Source of the DNA: Pseudomonas sp. NC02
Lineage (GTDB): Bacteria > Pseudomonadota > Gammaproteobacteria > Pseudomonadales > Pseudomonadaceae
Direction of reading: 5' to 3'
DNA: 64,000 bases
NCBI RefSeq assembly: GCF_002874965.1
Contig: NZ_CP025624.1
Coordinates: 4,712,001-4,776,000, forward strand
The notes below the pieces were generated by a model. That model worked only from the letters and a program-made list of their open reading frames with translations. It made no database searches and was not told where the DNA came from. The position numbers and the translations under genes are program-made. Positions 62,195 through 64,000 of this stretch are shown here, piece after piece. Positions within the stretch are counted from its first letter, which is position 1, and the number at the start of each line of letters is the position of its first letter.

Positions 62195-64000
62195 TTAGAA
62201 CAAGCCCATCTGGCCGCCCACCAGGGTGCCGAAGTCATCGTTTACAAACGGCAGGATCGCGTCCGCCACCGGTTGCAGTTGCCGGGTGACGTAGTGGTCG
62301 TAGTCGATCGGCGCCTGGCGCACTTCCAGCGGTTCGGGGCCATTGACGCTGATCACGTAGCTGATCCAGCCACCGTTCTGGTACTGGCGCGGGCGACCCT
62401 GGCGGTCGTTGTATTCGTCGGCCAGCCGCGCGGCGCGCACGTGGGGCGGTACGTTGCGCTCGTAGTCACCCAGTTGCCGGCGCAGGCGCTTGCGGTAGAT
62501 CAGCAGGTCGTCGAGCTCGCCGCTCAAGGTGCGACGTACGTAGTCGCGCACATAATCCTGGTGGGGCTGGCGGTGGAAGATGCGCTGGTAGAGTTCCTGC
62601 TGGAATTGCCGGGCCAGGGGCGACCAGTCGCTGCGTACGGTTTCCAGGCCCTTGTAGACCATTTCTTCGCTGCCGTCGGCACGGGTGACCAGCCCGGCGT
62701 AGCGCTTTTTGCTGCCCTCTTCCGCACCACGAATGGTCGGCATCAGGAAGCGGCTGAAGTGGGTTTCGTATTGCAGTTCCAGGGCGCTTTGCAGGCCGAA
62801 CTCATTCTGCAGGCGCTCGCGCCACCAGGTGTTGACGTGCTGCACCAGGTCCAGGCCGATGCGCGTCGCGTCTTCCTGGGAATGGGGGCTGCCGAGCCAG
62901 ACAAAAGTCGAGTCGGTATCGCCATAGATCACCTCATAACCCCGGGCTTCGACCAGCTCGCGGGTCTGGCGCATGATCTGGTGGCCGCGCAGGGTGATGG
63001 ACGATGCCAGTCGCGTGTCGAAGAAGCGGCAACCACTGGATCCGAGTACGCCGTAGAAGGCGTTCATGATGATCTTCAGCGCTTGGGACAGCGGCGCGTT
63101 GTGTTCGCGCTTGGCCACTTCGCGGCCCTCGGAAACCCGCGCGACAATCGACGGCAGGCAATGCCGGGTGCGGGAAAACCGCGCACCGCGAAAGCCTTCC
63201 ACCGACTCGCTGTCTTCGGGGTGACGCAGGCCTTCGATCAGGCCCACCGGGTCGATCAGAAAGCTGCGGATGATCGACGGGTAGAGGCTTTTGTAGTCAA
63301 GCACCAGCACCGACTCGTAGAGGCCCGGGCGCGAATCCATGACAAACCCGCCGGGGCTGGCCTGGGGTGGTTTGTCTCCCAGGTTCGGCGCGACGAAACC
63401 CTGGCGGTGCATCAGCGGCATGTACAGGTGCGTGAACGCTGCCACCGAACCGCCGTTGCGGTCTGCCGGCAAGCCGGTGACGCTGGCTCGTTCGAGGAGG
63501 AATTTCAGCAGCTCGGTCTTCTCGAAAATCCGCGTGACCAGCTCGCAGTCCTTGAGGTTGTAGCGTGCCAGCGCGGGCTTGTCCTCGGCGAACATGCGGT
63601 TGATTTCGTCCATGCGCTGGTACGGCGTGGAGATCGATTTACCTTCACCGAGCAAGGTCTGGGCGACGTTTTCCAGGCTGAAGGATTCGAAACTCCAGGT
63701 GGCCGAGCGCAAGGCTTCGATGCCATCGATGATCAACCGCCCGGCCGCTGCCGCGAAGTAGTGATTGCGGCTGCCGTGCTCGCGCCAGCCCATGGCATCG
63801 CCGCCACGGCCCAGCAGCAGCGGCACGTTCAGGCGTTGCGCATGTTCGTGCAGCACGCGCAGGTCGAACTGCACCAGGTTCCAGCCGATGATCGCGTCGG
63901 GGTCATGGGTGGCGAGCCACACATTCAGGCGTTCGAGGAGTTCGGCGCGGGTGTCGCAATAGTCGAGCTTGAAGTCCACCGCATCGGTGTTGTTGGGCGG
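62195..64000 (-). CDS. polB: DNA polymerase II (family B), C-terminal part; N-terminus beyond the window
   Basis: About 602 codons visible; the frame stays open through the right edge, and a full enzyme is about 780-790 residues. Exo II (GWNLVQFD) and Exo III (YNLKDCELV) motifs of the 3'-5' exonuclease are followed by polymerase motifs A ([11 protein letters not shown]), B ([18 protein letters not shown]) and C (YGDTDST). It is the SOS-type repair polymerase that restarts replication and bypasses lesions. The GTG at 63979 is only the first Val in the window, not the start. Confidence 0.94.
   Translation of the reverse strand, partial: PPNNTDAVDFKLDYCDTRAELLERLNVWLATHDPDAIIGWNLVQFDLRVLHEHAQRLNVPLLLGRGGDAMGWREHGSRNHYFAAAAGRLIIDGIEALRSATWSFESFSLENVAQTLLGEGKSISTPYQRMDEINRMFAEDKPALARYNLKDCELVTRIFEKTELLKFLLERASVTGLPADRNGGSVAAFTHLYMPLMHRQGFVAPNLGDKPPQASPGGFVMDSRPGLYESVLVLDYKSLYPSIIRSFLIDPVGLIEGLRHPEDSESVEGFRGARFSRTRHCLPSIVARVSEGREVAKREHNAPLSQALKIIMNAFYGVLGSSGCRFFDTRLASSITLRGHQIMRQTRELVEARGYEVIYGDTDSTFVWLGSPHSQEDATRIGLDLVQHVNTWWRERLQNEFGLQSALELQYETHFSRFLMPTIRGAEEGSKKRYAGLVTRADGSEEMVYKGLETVRSDWSPLARQFQQELYQRIFHRQPHQDYVRDYVRRTLSGELDDLLIYRKRLRRQLGDYERNVPPHVRAARLADEYNDRQGRPRQYQNGGWISYVISVNGPEPLEVRQAPIDYDHYVTRQLQPVADAILPFVNDDFGTLVGGQMGLF

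Overview
The window reads as chromosomal DNA of a Pseudomonas of the fluorescens group. The evidence is high G+C, two families of fluorescens-type REP palindromes, pyoverdine-style peptide synthetases, a complete psl exopolysaccharide operon in the pslA-L order, and a bphO-bphP bacteriophytochrome pair. No tRNA, rRNA, CRISPR array, transposase or prophage was seen. Assignments rest on reading motifs and recalling families; no database search was run.

Left third (1-18.6 kb, minus strand): two consecutive NRPS genes that look like part of a pyoverdine peptide assembly line. The upstream gene (18589-6221) is C-A-T-E / C-A-T-E / C-A-T with codes read as Ser, a basic residue (probably Lys) and Gly. 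The downstream gene starts 2 nt later and leaves the window; it holds two Thr modules. Their A domains form a 1.67-kb near-identical direct repeat with a 508-bp stretch without a mismatch. A PvdS-like box lies before the first gene. Divergent from it is a HicAB toxin-antitoxin pair with a palindrome over its promoter.

Middle (19.4-39.2 kb): accessory metabolism, transport and regulation. In order these are a TetR/MFS divergent pair with twin palindromic operators; an AraC regulator followed by an outer-membrane factor, HlyD and DHA2-MFS tripartite efflux operon; an SDR dehydrogenase overlapping a GH15 glucoamylase; an isochorismatase-like hydrolase; a BRCT-domain protein overlapping a glyoxalase-fold protein; an epoxide-hydrolase-like enzyme; bphO-bphP; a GlxA-type AraC regulator divergent from an isonitrile hydratase (inhA); an ABM-domain protein; and a LysE exporter divergent from a MocR-type regulator.

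39.2-44.0 kb: a small DUF6124-like gene preceded by a roughly 200-nt leader full of nested and competing complementary segments, which is the best candidate here for an undescribed RNA element. It is followed by a FecI-type sigma factor, a FecR-type anti-sigma and an STN-containing TonB-dependent siderophore receptor.

44.4-59.8 kb: pslA, B, C, D, E, F, G, H, I, J, K, L in one tightly coupled operon. The leader just before pslA carries three RsmA/CsrA-type ANGGA motifs, the last one being the Shine-Dalgarno itself. pslM, N and O are not present. PslE ends in a nucleotide-kinase-like domain that lacks the Walker A lysine.

Right end (59.9-64 kb): a DUF4174 exported protein, a glutathione S-transferase-like protein, an orphan AbrB-type antitoxin-like protein, a GNAT acetyltransferase, and the C-terminal three quarters of DNA polymerase II (polB), cut by the window edge.
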